From contig JAGHVG010000011.1 in the NCBI GenBank assembly GCA_018064405.1, forward strand, positions 1 through 47,678: 47,678 nt of DNA, given 5' to 3'. This document shows positions 31,385 to 40,201 of the stretch, piece after piece; positions within the stretch are counted from its first letter, which is position 1; each line of letters starts with the position of its first letter. The translations under genes were made by a program, and so were the position numbers. This DNA is from Candidatus Enterousia scatequi. GTDB lineage: Bacteria; Pseudomonadota; Alphaproteobacteria; Rs-D84. The notes under the pieces are model-generated. The model was not told the DNA's origin, did not search any database, and worked only from the letters and a program-made list of their open reading frames with translations.

Positions 31385-32053
31385 TTAGAAACCTTTTGGC
31401 GTTGTCATTTTGATGCTAGATACTTTCTTGTTTAATGCTGATACGACTTCGTTTGTAATATCCAAATTTTTAACCGCTGGATTTGTACGTGCAAAACGGC
31501 CGTCAACAACCAAAGACAGATTTTTCTTTTTGATGATGCCTTCAATTACAGGATCAAGGTGTTTTGATTGAATTTCCGCCAATGCCTTCTGGTATGAGGC
31601 TTCAATGCTTTGTGCACGTTCGGTTAAATCGCGTTGCAAATCATTAACGCGTTTTTGATAGTCAACAACACGTCTTTGCAATGCTTCCTGTGACAGAGCG
31701 CCCTGTGATTTTTCAATTTCTGTTTTTTCTTTTTCTAGTTTTTTCTGTTGTGATGTTAAATCGTCACGCAACTTTTTTTCAAATGTTTCACGTTGCTTAC
31801 GCAAAGATTCCAACGCCTTGGCTTCGGTTTGTATTGCATCCATACGAACAACCGCTATGCGTAAATCTGCGCCAGTGACGGCATCTTTGGATACTTCTGA
31901 TATTGCGGTATCAACGCTAACTGTGCGGTGAGATATTGAATATATGCCCCACGCGCCAAGGATTGCAACAATCAAAACAATTGCGGCAATAATACCAGTT
32001 TTTTTGTATTTAACGATTATTTCATTGATTTGTTCTTTTTTTATTTTAGCCAT
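31385..32053 (-). CDS. OmpH/Skp-like periplasmic chaperone family protein with N-terminal TM anchor
   Basis: RIAVVRMDAIQTEAKALESLRKQRETFEKKLRDDLTSQQKKLEKEKTEIEKSQGALSQEALQRR... and LSLVVDGRFARTNPAVKNLDIT. Confidence 0.75.
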   Translation of the reverse strand: MAKIKKEQINEIIVKYKKTGIIAAIVLIVAILGAWGIYSISHRTVSVDTAISEVSKDAVTGADLRIAVVRMDAIQTEAKALESLRKQRETFEKKLRDDLTSQQKKLEKEKTEIEKSQGALSQEALQRRVVDYQKRVNDLQRDLTERAQSIEASYQKALAEIQSKHLDPVIEGIIKKKNLSLVVDGRFARTNPAVKNLDITNEVVSALNKKVSSIKMTTPKGF

Positions 32054-32132
32054 TTTTCCATCCTTTTTGATTAATTGGTTGGGCTAAGTATAGCAATATA
32101 ATTTATAAAAGTAAAACAGAAATCTGTGTTTT

Positions 32133-32807
32133 TTAGCGGGCAGGGCTAATACGAATTTCAACCCTGCGATTCGTTAAACGACCAATATCATCTTGTGCTG
32201 CGATGGGTCGTGATGCCCCACGTCCGACAATAAACATCCGTGCGGGTAATATATCATGTTGCGCCAGGTAAACCCCAACGCGCTGCGCCATATCCATAGA
32301 TAATGTATTCGCCGCAGCAGAATTACGCATGGCGTCTGTATATCCAGCAATTTCAATGAATGTTGCGTTGTATTTTTTCAATATTGCAGATATTGTTTTT
32401 AGTGTGTCATCACCTGTTTCAGATATGTCGGGTGCATTCAGTTCCATAATGGCATCGCGTACCAAAATAACCACAACATCAGATCCGGCGCGTTGAACTG
32501 ATATTCCGGGCTTTCGCAAGGCGTCATACAACTCATATTCCAACTTTGACATATATGCGACGTTTATTGCGTTATCACTAAGTGGTTGGTTTTTGCCAAA
32601 ATCTGATGTGACAGATTTGATAATATTATCATCAATTACCTGGCCACCAGCACCGACATATACAGGTCGTTTAGCCATGCGGGATACTTCGTTCATGTCT
32701 GTAAAAGATGCCCCACGCAGATATGTTCCCCATGCTTCATGTGCAGGGCTGTGATATTCGGCACATCCGCATAATAAAATTGGCAAAATAATGTATCTAA
32801 ATTTCAT
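32133..32807 (-). CDS. OmpA-family lipoprotein
   Basis: Lipobox LLCGC; C-terminal FIEIAGYTDAMRNSAAANTLSMDMAQRVGVYLAQHDILPARMFIVGRGASRPIAAQDDIGRLTNRRVEIRI. Confidence 0.88.
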   Translation of the reverse strand: MKFRYIILPILLCGCAEYHSPAHEAWGTYLRGASFTDMNEVSRMAKRPVYVGAGGQVIDDNIIKSVTSDFGKNQPLSDNAINVAYMSKLEYELYDALRKPGISVQRAGSDVVVILVRDAIMELNAPDISETGDDTLKTISAILKKYNATFIEIAGYTDAMRNSAAANTLSMDMAQRVGVYLAQHDILPARMFIVGRGASRPIAAQDDIGRLTNRRVEIRISPAR

Positions 32808-33265
32808 TATTCAACAATAAATGATATTTGGTTCGTATCTGATGAAAAACAATGTTGTATAATTTCTGTGTCAAAACCATTAATTACCACAGATTTTGCC
32901 CATGTAAGCACGGTGTTGGCAAAATATGCACATTCACTATTTGTAAGACCGTTTAGATTTATAGAAAATGTTTTGCCATCTATGCTGGGACTAATTGACC
33001 AGTTGTCATCACCCAATGGGGCCTTGTCAGATTGCAGGGCGCCCGCCTTTATCAAATAATCAATAGATACACCATCGTACGTTTCGTGTTGCCCAAGCAG
33101 GATTTTTGTATCGTTTGCGATATCCTGCATTTTATTAGCCGCAATAACGCGAATTTGGTTTGAACGAACTGATTGGTATGTTGCAATAACGCCCGCAGTC
33201 ATTGCCAAACCAATGGCCAACACACCAACAACTTCAATCAATGAACGCCCAGATTCTGTTTTCAT
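32807..33265 (-). CDS. Type IVb prepilin, PilS-like
   Basis: Prepilin motif SG^RSLIEVVGVLAIGLAMTAGVIA (Glu+5); NKMQDIANDTKILLGQHETYDGVSIDYLIKAGALQSD...GLTNSECAYFANTVL resembles PilS pilins; TAATG overlap with the ompA-like gene. Confidence 0.7.
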   Translation of the reverse strand: MKTESGRSLIEVVGVLAIGLAMTAGVIATYQSVRSNQIRVIAANKMQDIANDTKILLGQHETYDGVSIDYLIKAGALQSDKAPLGDDNWSISPSIDGKTFSINLNGLTNSECAYFANTVLTWAKSVVINGFDTEIIQHCFSSDTNQISFIVE

Positions 33266-33280
33266 ATTTAATCCTTTGTT

Positions 33281-34807
33281 TTATTTTGACACATCAACAA
33301 CTTCTGCATCTGTGAACAGGTTCATTGCGCTAGCCACCAAGGGGTCTGCTTCCAGTTCTTGCTGTGTTTTTTCTGTTTGTGTTTTGACATGGCAAGATTC
33401 CGTTGCGGCATTCAATTTCCATGTTTTTCCAGTGTATTTTTCCAACCATGCAGATAGTTTGTGTGGAAAATCAGCATTGCCACCACGATCAAAATACGTT
33501 ATTTTGCCATCAGTAATTTCACATATTTCTATATTGGCCATATAATAAGCATATAAAATTATTTCTTTAGCTGCCTGCATAGCGGCACCTAATTCATCAA
33601 TGGTGCTTATTTTTTTTGTAGTGCTTTGTGTGATTGGTGTTGGCTTTGCTGGCTGTGATGCGACCCCACCAGATTTTAAAATTTCCTGAACAGATGGTAA
33701 ATCGGCAATATGCATCATACGCACAATTAGCATGTCAAAGCATTGTTTTTGATTTCCTGCGGCCTGCATTTCAGGCATAGAAGCGACCATGACCTGCCAC
33801 AAACGCGACAAAGTATTCAATGTTACATGTGAATCCATCTGGATTATTTTTTCGCGTTGTTCCGCGGTATATGGGGAATTACCGGCATCGCCAATAGACA
33901 GGGCAGGGTGCATACGTGTTGCCCAATGTGTTAATTCCATTATGTCGCCCAACAACATTGTCAGGTCGGCACCGTTTGTATAAATTTGATCAGCCATAGC
34001 AAGGGCGGCACCCGTGTCCCCAGAAAGTATTGTTTTCATAAACCCAACAACAACCCCACGATCAGCACGTTTTAGCATATCCAGAACCGCCTGTTCATCA
34101 ACGTGACCACCTGTTTGTGCAATTGCTTGATCTAATAAAGATAACCCATCACGAACAGACCCATCGGCCGCACGTGCAATCATTTCGTTTGCACTGTCCG
34201 ATAATTCTATTTTTTCCTGTGTTGCAATCCAGGCAAAATGTTTTTTTAATACTTCAACAGGAACACGTGCCAAATCAAATCGTTGGCAGCGCGATAATAT
34301 TGTCACAGGAACCTTGCGAATTTCAGTTGTTGCCAATATAAAAATAACGTGTGCAGGGGGTTCTTCCAGTGTTTTTAACAGTGCATTAAACGCAGCGGTG
34401 GATAACATGTGGACTTCGTCAATAATATAAACCTTATAACGACCGTTGGTTGGACGATACTGTGATGCGTCCAGAATGTCGCGTATATTATCAACACCTG
34501 TATGTGATGCAGCGTCAATTTCAATAACATCAATGTGTTGTCCTGCGGCAATCGCACGACAATTTTCACAAACACCACATGGGGTTGCCGTTGGGCCATC
34601 AGACGACAAACAATTTAATGCCTTGGCTAAAATACGTGCAGTGCTGGTTTTCCCAGTTCCGCGAATTCCTGTAAAAACATAGGCGTGGGCAATACGTCCA
34701 GTTTTAATTGCAGTTGTTAATGTTTTTACCAAAACATCCTGTCCAATTAAAGTTGTAAAATCTTGACTGCGGTATTTTCTTGCCAGAACAGTATAGTCAT
34801 TATCCAT
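33281..34807 (-). CDS. dnaX: DNA polymerase III subunits gamma and tau
   Basis: VLARKYRSQDFTTLIGQDVLVKTLTTAIKTGRIAHAYVFTGIRGTGKTSTARILAKALNC; zinc-binding Cys cluster; IIDEVHMLS. Confidence 0.97.
   Translation of the reverse strand: MDNDYTVLARKYRSQDFTTLIGQDVLVKTLTTAIKTGRIAHAYVFTGIRGTGKTSTARILAKALNCLSSDGPTATPCGVCENCRAIAAGQHIDVIEIDAASHTGVDNIRDILDASQYRPTNGRYKVYIIDEVHMLSTAAFNALLKTLEEPPAHVIFILATTEIRKVPVTILSRCQRFDLARVPVEVLKKHFAWIATQEKIELSDSANEMIARAADGSVRDGLSLLDQAIAQTGGHVDEQAVLDMLKRADRGVVVGFMKTILSGDTGAALAMADQIYTNGADLTMLLGDIMELTHWATRMHPALSIGDAGNSPYTAEQREKIIQMDSHVTLNTLSRLWQVMVASMPEMQAAGNQKQCFDMLIVRMMHIADLPSVQEILKSGGVASQPAKPTPITQSTTKKISTIDELGAAMQAAKEIILYAYYMANIEICEITDGKITYFDRGGNADFPHKLSAWLEKYTGKTWKLNAATESCHVKTQTEKTQQELEADPLVASAMNLFTDAEVVDVSK
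33592..33617 (-). promoter_or_regulatory. Candidate slippage/frameshift site in dnaX (A8 run plus downstream stem)
   Basis: Minus strand ACA AAA AAA ATA AGC ACC ATT GAT (A8 = 33617-33610), followed 3 nt later by GCACC-12-nt loop-GGTGC. Confidence 0.55.
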
Positions 34808-34856
34808 TGATTCTTCCTTTTGCCATCAGCATAGCAAAGTAATGTGAAATTTCAAT

Positions 34857-34885
34857 AAAAAAGCGCACCAGACGATGCGCTAAAA
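34857..34885 (-). terminator. Terminator downstream of the DUF4167-like gene
   Basis: Minus strand agcgcatcgtctggtgcgcttttttatt. Confidence 0.75.
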
Positions 34886-34886
34886 T

Positions 34887-35204
34887 TTACTTTAAATTCT
34901 GAATAAAATCAGGGAACCCTAGGTCTTCTTCTTCGTTGTTATCACCGGGTTCGGATGCATCAGGTGCATCTGGAATAATATCTTCGGCTGGCGTTTTATC
35001 CTTAGGGTCGCGTGTTGAATCAATCTTGCTTTGTTCTTCGTTGACAATACGGCAATAATGCTCTGCGGCTTGCAGCAAGCGTTCACGTTCAACTTCATCA
35101 TTTGTCTGACGTGCCATGTCAATATATTGTTTTCGTTTTTGGCGCCATTTGTGACACCGTTGTATCATCATACCTACGTTGGATGTTTGTTTTTTTGTTG
35201 CCAT
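34887..35204 (-). CDS. DUF4167-like small protein
   Basis: RKQYIDMARQTNDEVERERLLQAAEHYCRIVNEEQ resembles the DUF4167 core; acidic tail. Start taken at MATKKQ (35204). Confidence 0.55.
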   Translation of the reverse strand: MATKKQTSNVGMMIQRCHKWRQKRKQYIDMARQTNDEVERERLLQAAEHYCRIVNEEQSKIDSTRDPKDKTPAEDIIPDAPDASEPGDNNEEEDLGFPDFIQNLK

Positions 35205-35349
35205 AATATTTTCTTTTAATTTTAATTTGAAGGAAATCATGCGTTGTGCAAACTATTAACCTTTGCCAACGCTTTCAATTCTAGAATATATCAAAACCAT
35301 TTGCAATATTTTTTTTCAATTGCTAATCTTTTGTACGTAGGGGGGGATT

Positions 35350-36711
35350 TTGCATAAACAAAGTGGTAATTTTTTATTACAAGCATTGTTGGCATTAACG
35401 GTAATGTTTGCGTTTATCCCTATGGTTGTTGGGCGCATATCATCGCGTGATTTGGATGCCAAGATGTATGCCACAACCAACCAGATAGAAATATTTCAAA
35501 CAGTTGCACGTATATATGTTCGTGAAAATGCGGATGGGTTATCGTATGGTCAGACAATTTTGTCGGGTAATGCGTTGATTGATGCTCTTGAACCTTATGG
35601 GTTGCCGATTGGTTTTAGGTCGCGTACAGCATTGGATCAGGATGTTCGGGTGATTGTTGATAAATCACCAACGGATATAATCGCAGGTATAGAAATTATT
35701 GGTGGTAAAACGTCTGAACTAGATAATGCTGAATTGGCTAGGCGTATTGGTTTTTATGCAACAACTATTGATAATGGCGTATATGTTGGTGTGGTTTTAT
35801 CAGATTCGTATTCTGATGTGGTTCGTCGTAATGAAACAAATCTAACGAATAGTCGTTTCTTGAATGATTTAGATATGGGTGATAATTCGTTGTCTGGTGC
35901 GGTCAGTGTTTCGGGACATAACGGGGTTTTTGAAACGGGTCAGTTTGATAACATCAGTATTTCTGGAATTGAAACAGACCGAAAAATAAAAAATACAATT
36001 AAAACAATAATTACAGATAAAACTGTTTTTCAATCCAGGACGGGTGAAACGGCACTAACTTTGACACGTGGAACGTTGTCGGCAAAAAATGTAACAACAC
36101 GAACTATTGCTGAATATGGCGATACAGGCAATTTAACCGCCAGGGTTGCTGGGGTATATGATTTTTCTATGACTGCGGGGCGGACAGGATTTACTGGACC
36201 ACTAGATTGGTCTGTGCACGGCAGTTTGATATCAGATCGTATAAATTTTTCAGTTGAACGTTTAGACATAAGTTCATATTTAAATGCGGCAAGTGGTCAA
36301 GATGTTTATATTGATTCTTCGTCATCAGAATTAACATATTCGTCAAACAGCGGTATTGATACTGGAACAATATTTGCATCAAATATTACGTTGCGAGATC
36401 AGACGTCTGGGGGAATAAATCTGGGGGCGTCGGGTGGAATAATTGTTGATGTCCGCCCTGCGGGAACATCTGTGTTGCCGGATGTTTATATTGAATCAAT
36501 CAATAATGATGATATTGAAATTCTTGCGGATCCTGCTGGTGCTGATGCACAAACAGAAACGTGCAAATCTATAATTTCAGATTTGGGAAAAACATATAAT
36601 TCACATTCACTGGCACAAAAAATTATATGCGAATATGTTTTTTGGCAACGCCTGGAAAAACGTATAGATATAAAACAATGTATGTTAAGTGGTGGAAATG
36701 GTTGTATGTAA
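35350..36711 (+). CDS. Large prepilin-like protein 1 (PilV-like tip adhesin candidate)
   Basis: N-terminal SG^NFLLQALLALTVMFAFIPMVVGRI; LEPYGLP; LNDLDMGDNSLSGAVSVSG; TTG start after a G-rich SD. Confidence 0.6.
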   Translation: MHKQSGNFLLQALLALTVMFAFIPMVVGRISSRDLDAKMYATTNQIEIFQTVARIYVRENADGLSYGQTILSGNALIDALEPYGLPIGFRSRTALDQDVRVIVDKSPTDIIAGIEIIGGKTSELDNAELARRIGFYATTIDNGVYVGVVLSDSYSDVVRRNETNLTNSRFLNDLDMGDNSLSGAVSVSGHNGVFETGQFDNISISGIETDRKIKNTIKTIITDKTVFQSRTGETALTLTRGTLSAKNVTTRTIAEYGDTGNLTARVAGVYDFSMTAGRTGFTGPLDWSVHGSLISDRINFSVERLDISSYLNAASGQDVYIDSSSSELTYSSNSGIDTGTIFASNITLRDQTSGGINLGASGGIIVDVRPAGTSVLPDVYIESINNDDIEILADPAGADAQTETCKSIISDLGKTYNSHSLAQKIICEYVFWQRLEKRIDIKQCMLSGGNGCM

Positions 36712-37906
36712 AATAAAATCTTTTAAAGATGATTTGTGTGGCGCCAGTATAATAGAGGTCGTGCTGGCGATGGCTATTGTTGGCCTGGCAACACCGTTTA
36801 TATATAACCAGATTGCGCGTGTTAATCAAGAACTACGCTATGTGTCCGCAGCGAATAAAATCGTATCTGTGCGTAATGGTGTTCTGAATTTAATTAGAAT
36901 AAATCAGGGGGATTGGCCTGATGTTGCACAAATTGAATTAACAGACGAAGAGTTGGGGTCAATATCGTCAAACGTATCATCTGGGTTTATAGATAAATAT
37001 GCTGTGTCTGGCGCAACGGTTACAGATGCATATTTAGCTTTTGATATGGCAGACAATGTCTTGGAAGCAAATAAAATTGCAGAAAAAATAGGTTATGATG
37101 CAGCGGTGGTTGGTCCTGATGGCATAGCGCATGGCCAGGATTGGGCGGTTGGTGCACCTAATTTTATTGAAGGTCAAATCATATATAAAATATCACGTGA
37201 TTTATCGGGTCAGGATAGATCTAAATATTTACATCGTGGGTCGTCTGGGGATGAACATTTAAATCAGATGCAACGTGATTTGGATATGGGGGGTAATGAA
37301 ATTTCAGATGTGGGCAGTGTTATTGCTAATTCTGCAAAAATACAGAATACAAATGTGACATTTGTTGATATAGAAGATTTATATTCTAATTCGGTATACT
37401 TTTCATCGGGCGCAAATATGGATGGTGCAAATGTTAATATCAATTCGTTGCGCGTCACAGGTGATACGACTGGGTTTAAAAATATTGTTGCAGATACATT
37501 TAATAATAAGGGTCACACAACGACGGGTCGTATAATAACAGACAAGGCAACGATTAATAATAAAATAGATGTGTCAAAAGATTTTGTGTTAAAATCTGAC
37601 AGTGTTCGCACTATTAGTGGTTTTACAGTGATGTCTGCAAATTCTGCGTTTGTTCCGTTTGTTTCAACAGACGAGATGATTTTTTATAATAATTACGGTT
37701 TAACGGTCACAGGTGAATTGTTGTTGTCCAGTAATGCGCCATTAAGGATTGGAAATTGGTCGTTCCCATCAAATAATTTACCAACGTTTCGTCAGTTTAC
37801 ATTAAGTCGTGCAAATATCAATCCTGCACCAACGTCACGTGAGTTTCCTGCGATGTATAACAGTGCATGGCAAACAATCAGCCCAGAGGATCAAGTAATT
37901 CAATGA
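36689..37906 (+). CDS. Large prepilin-like protein 2 (PilV-like tip adhesin candidate)
   Basis: CG^ASIIEVVLAMAIVGLATPFIYNQIARV (Glu+5); ANKIAEKIGYDAAVVGPDGIAHGQDWAVG; QRDLDMGGNEISDVGSVIANSAKI; overlaps protein 1. Confidence 0.65.
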   Translation: MVEMVVCKIKSFKDDLCGASIIEVVLAMAIVGLATPFIYNQIARVNQELRYVSAANKIVSVRNGVLNLIRINQGDWPDVAQIELTDEELGSISSNVSSGFIDKYAVSGATVTDAYLAFDMADNVLEANKIAEKIGYDAAVVGPDGIAHGQDWAVGAPNFIEGQIIYKISRDLSGQDRSKYLHRGSSGDEHLNQMQRDLDMGGNEISDVGSVIANSAKIQNTNVTFVDIEDLYSNSVYFSSGANMDGANVNINSLRVTGDTTGFKNIVADTFNNKGHTTTGRIITDKATINNKIDVSKDFVLKSDSVRTISGFTVMSANSAFVPFVSTDEMIFYNNYGLTVTGELLLSSNAPLRIGNWSFPSNNLPTFRQFTLSRANINPAPTSREFPAMYNSAWQTISPEDQVIQ

Positions 37907-39213
37907 TGTGTTGTGATAACTTTTTTTCGGATAATAAATCGCATGGCGGAATTTTGGCCGAATTGTTATTGAGTGTTGCGCTGGCAATGATGGCGATTCC
38001 GTTCGTATTTAAGTATCAACAGGATGCATTAACGCGTGCTGAAAATATTGAAATAACCAACAGCATGAAGAAAATTCAAACTGCGCTTGAACGGTATATA
38101 TCTATGAATCGTGAAAATCTGCTTAAAACAGTTGGTAAAAATATTACACGTTTGGAAATGTCTGATTTGGAACCTTACGGTGTAGATGCAGGTGTCATAG
38201 AAGACGAGCAGGATAAATATCAATTAAGAATCTTGAAATCATTGGATTCTAATGGCCAGGCAACATTGCAAGGCATAGTTGTTTATTCTGATTCAGATAT
38301 AACACCGCTGCGTACACGCCAGTTGGTTTCAATGGATCATAGTATGGGGTTTGTGGACGGGACGCGTGCGTATGGAGCATATGGTGTGTGGCGTACAGAC
38401 ACGGTTGATTTGGGAATTTCTGGTACAGATGGTATTATTCAAACAACCCCAGTAAAACGTGATAATGCATTATATTTATGGCGAATTCCATCCTCAGATG
38501 CCCAGGATGCAACAATGTTATCATCACTCAGTTTGGGTGAACACGATTTAGTGAACGTAAAGTTTTTGGATGTATCTTCATTGTATTTGGATGAAAATTT
38601 AACTGTTGGAACGGCTGCGGCTAACCAAACGGTTTTTGAAAATCGTACAAACATAGATACTTCTTATACAACAGATTTAGCAACTGTTTTTGGAACAATG
38701 TCATCTGATTCGCGTGGAATGAATGTCAGTAATACATTGCTTGTTAATGATATTGCTAAATTTTCCAGTTTTACTACGGATGATTTATATGTTTCTAATT
38801 TAACGTTATCTGGTTTTTCACTTAATTCAACGAACGAAATCGCAACCATCAGAATCAGTGACCGATTGGATATGACATACGGCCGTATAAACGCATTGCA
38901 TGTGACGGTTGGGTTTGCTGGTTCTATAACCCCACGTTTGGTTGTCAGAAATAAAATTCAAGATTCAGCTGATCCGAACTATTATTGGGATGCCACTGCG
39001 TCGGTTGCTAATTTTGTAGATTTATCAATTCCTGGTCTGAACGATATGGCGACCAAGGTCGTATCAAGTGAACGTGATACTGCGACATTTGCTGGGAAAA
39101 CATTTTCAGCGATTACGACAAACAAAAATTCAACTGTTGGGGATTTTCTGTCTGGTCTGGCAGAAATTGAATCGCGCGTTCGTGCAAAATATAACATGTT
39201 GAATTTAGAATAA
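37903..39213 (+). CDS. Large prepilin-like protein 3 (PilV-like tip adhesin candidate)
   Basis: SHG^GILAELLLSVALAMMAIPFVFKYQQDA (Glu+5); DLEPYGVDAG; LSSLSLGEHDLVNVKFLDVSSL; start at ATG 37903 overlapping the previous TGA (track start 37867). Confidence 0.62.
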   Translation: MMCCDNFFSDNKSHGGILAELLLSVALAMMAIPFVFKYQQDALTRAENIEITNSMKKIQTALERYISMNRENLLKTVGKNITRLEMSDLEPYGVDAGVIEDEQDKYQLRILKSLDSNGQATLQGIVVYSDSDITPLRTRQLVSMDHSMGFVDGTRAYGAYGVWRTDTVDLGISGTDGIIQTTPVKRDNALYLWRIPSSDAQDATMLSSLSLGEHDLVNVKFLDVSSLYLDENLTVGTAAANQTVFENRTNIDTSYTTDLATVFGTMSSDSRGMNVSNTLLVNDIAKFSSFTTDDLYVSNLTLSGFSLNSTNEIATIRISDRLDMTYGRINALHVTVGFAGSITPRLVVRNKIQDSADPNYYWDATASVANFVDLSIPGLNDMATKVVSSERDTATFAGKTFSAITTNKNSTVGDFLSGLAEIESRVRAKYNMLNLE

Positions 39214-39233
39214 TTTGTGATATAGGTAATAAT

Positions 39234-39743
39234 ATGAAAATAAAATGTGATTTTTGTAAAACAGAATATTCCGTTGATCGGATTCCGTCAACCCCAGTTC
39301 GTTGTGCAATATGCGGTCATTGTTGGGTTGCCCAAACCCCATCACGCAGAAACAATTTTTTTGTGTTTGTTGCTGCGTTGTGTGCGTTATTGTCTGCAAT
39401 TATATTTACGGTTGTTGTTATTACGCATTATAATACGACCCATCGGAACCTGAATCCGTTAATTGCTACAATAACGGCTAGCGAGATTGTCGCCGACAAT
39501 TCGGGTGTTTCGCATTTCAAGGTTCATGGGACCGTTCGTAACCAATCGGCTGAGATATATGGTGTTCCTGATTTACAGATTGTTTCATATGATGCAGACG
39601 GGAATGTTTTATATAGGCAACGCTTTGCACCATCTGGCACATTGATAGAAGGGGGGGCGTTGATTAACTTTACGCACACATTATCTGATCCGTCTGCGGG
39701 TGTGAAAAAAATATCGGCTGAATTGATAGGAATTGAAAAATGA
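39234..39743 (+). CDS. Zinc-ribbon (MJ0042-type) membrane protein with DUF3426-like C-terminus
   Basis: MKIKCDFCKTEYSVDRIPSTPVRCAICGHCWV, TM helix, extracytoplasmic VHGTVRNQSAEIYGVPDLQIVSYDADGNVLYRQRFAP. Confidence 0.8.
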   Translation: MKIKCDFCKTEYSVDRIPSTPVRCAICGHCWVAQTPSRRNNFFVFVAALCALLSAIIFTVVVITHYNTTHRNLNPLIATITASEIVADNSGVSHFKVHGTVRNQSAEIYGVPDLQIVSYDADGNVLYRQRFAPSGTLIEGGALINFTHTLSDPSAGVKKISAELIGIEK

Positions 39744-40201
39744 AGAAATTATTTGCTTTTTGTTTGTGCGCATTGTTGACATCCATCGCCTTTGGTGCAG
39801 GCGAAATTATGCCTAGGGTCAGCGTTTTTTCAACTACGGTTGATTGGGCGGCGGTAACAGGATTGTCACTGCATCAATATAGCGGACATTTTGTTGGTAA
39901 AAACAAGGTCTTGGTAAAGGATGGTTTGGTATTATATTACCTGGATTCGTTCCCATGCTATGGTGAATCGGACAGTGTTCGTGTTTGGATTGATAAAAAT
40001 GGTAAAACAGACAATCATTTGCGTATTGTCTGTGTTCATGAGCCAACAGAAATAAAATTTGCGTGGCGTAATGCCGAACGTAACGCGACCCAGAATACGA
40101 CAACGGGTTTGCTGGAATGCCCGGTCAATACGGTTGGTCGTGAATTCAATATTGATTTATCTGAATGCAAGGTTGATAAAGATTGGCAAGAGTATAAGTA
40201 A
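39740..40201 (+). CDS. Hypothetical secreted protein (153 aa)
   Basis: Signal peptide MKKLFAFCLCALLTSIAFGAG; ATGA overlap upstream and TAATG overlap downstream. Confidence 0.65.
   Translation: MKKLFAFCLCALLTSIAFGAGEIMPRVSVFSTTVDWAAVTGLSLHQYSGHFVGKNKVLVKDGLVLYYLDSFPCYGESDSVRVWIDKNGKTDNHLRIVCVHEPTEIKFAWRNAERNATQNTTTGLLECPVNTVGREFNIDLSECKVDKDWQEYK

Noticed and set aside
34830-34856. tgtgaaatttca considered as another parS
   Set aside because: Lacks the central CATGTG spacing of the two sites near parA; likely a chance AT-rich palindrome.
34808-34856. Searched upstream of dnaX for 4.5S/SRP RNA
   Set aside because: The spacer is too short and contains only a terminator-like hairpin of the neighbouring gene.
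35350-39213. Shufflon (inverting PilV C-termini)
   Set aside because: No inverted repeats or Rci-like recombinase visible; all three genes are complete and co-directional.
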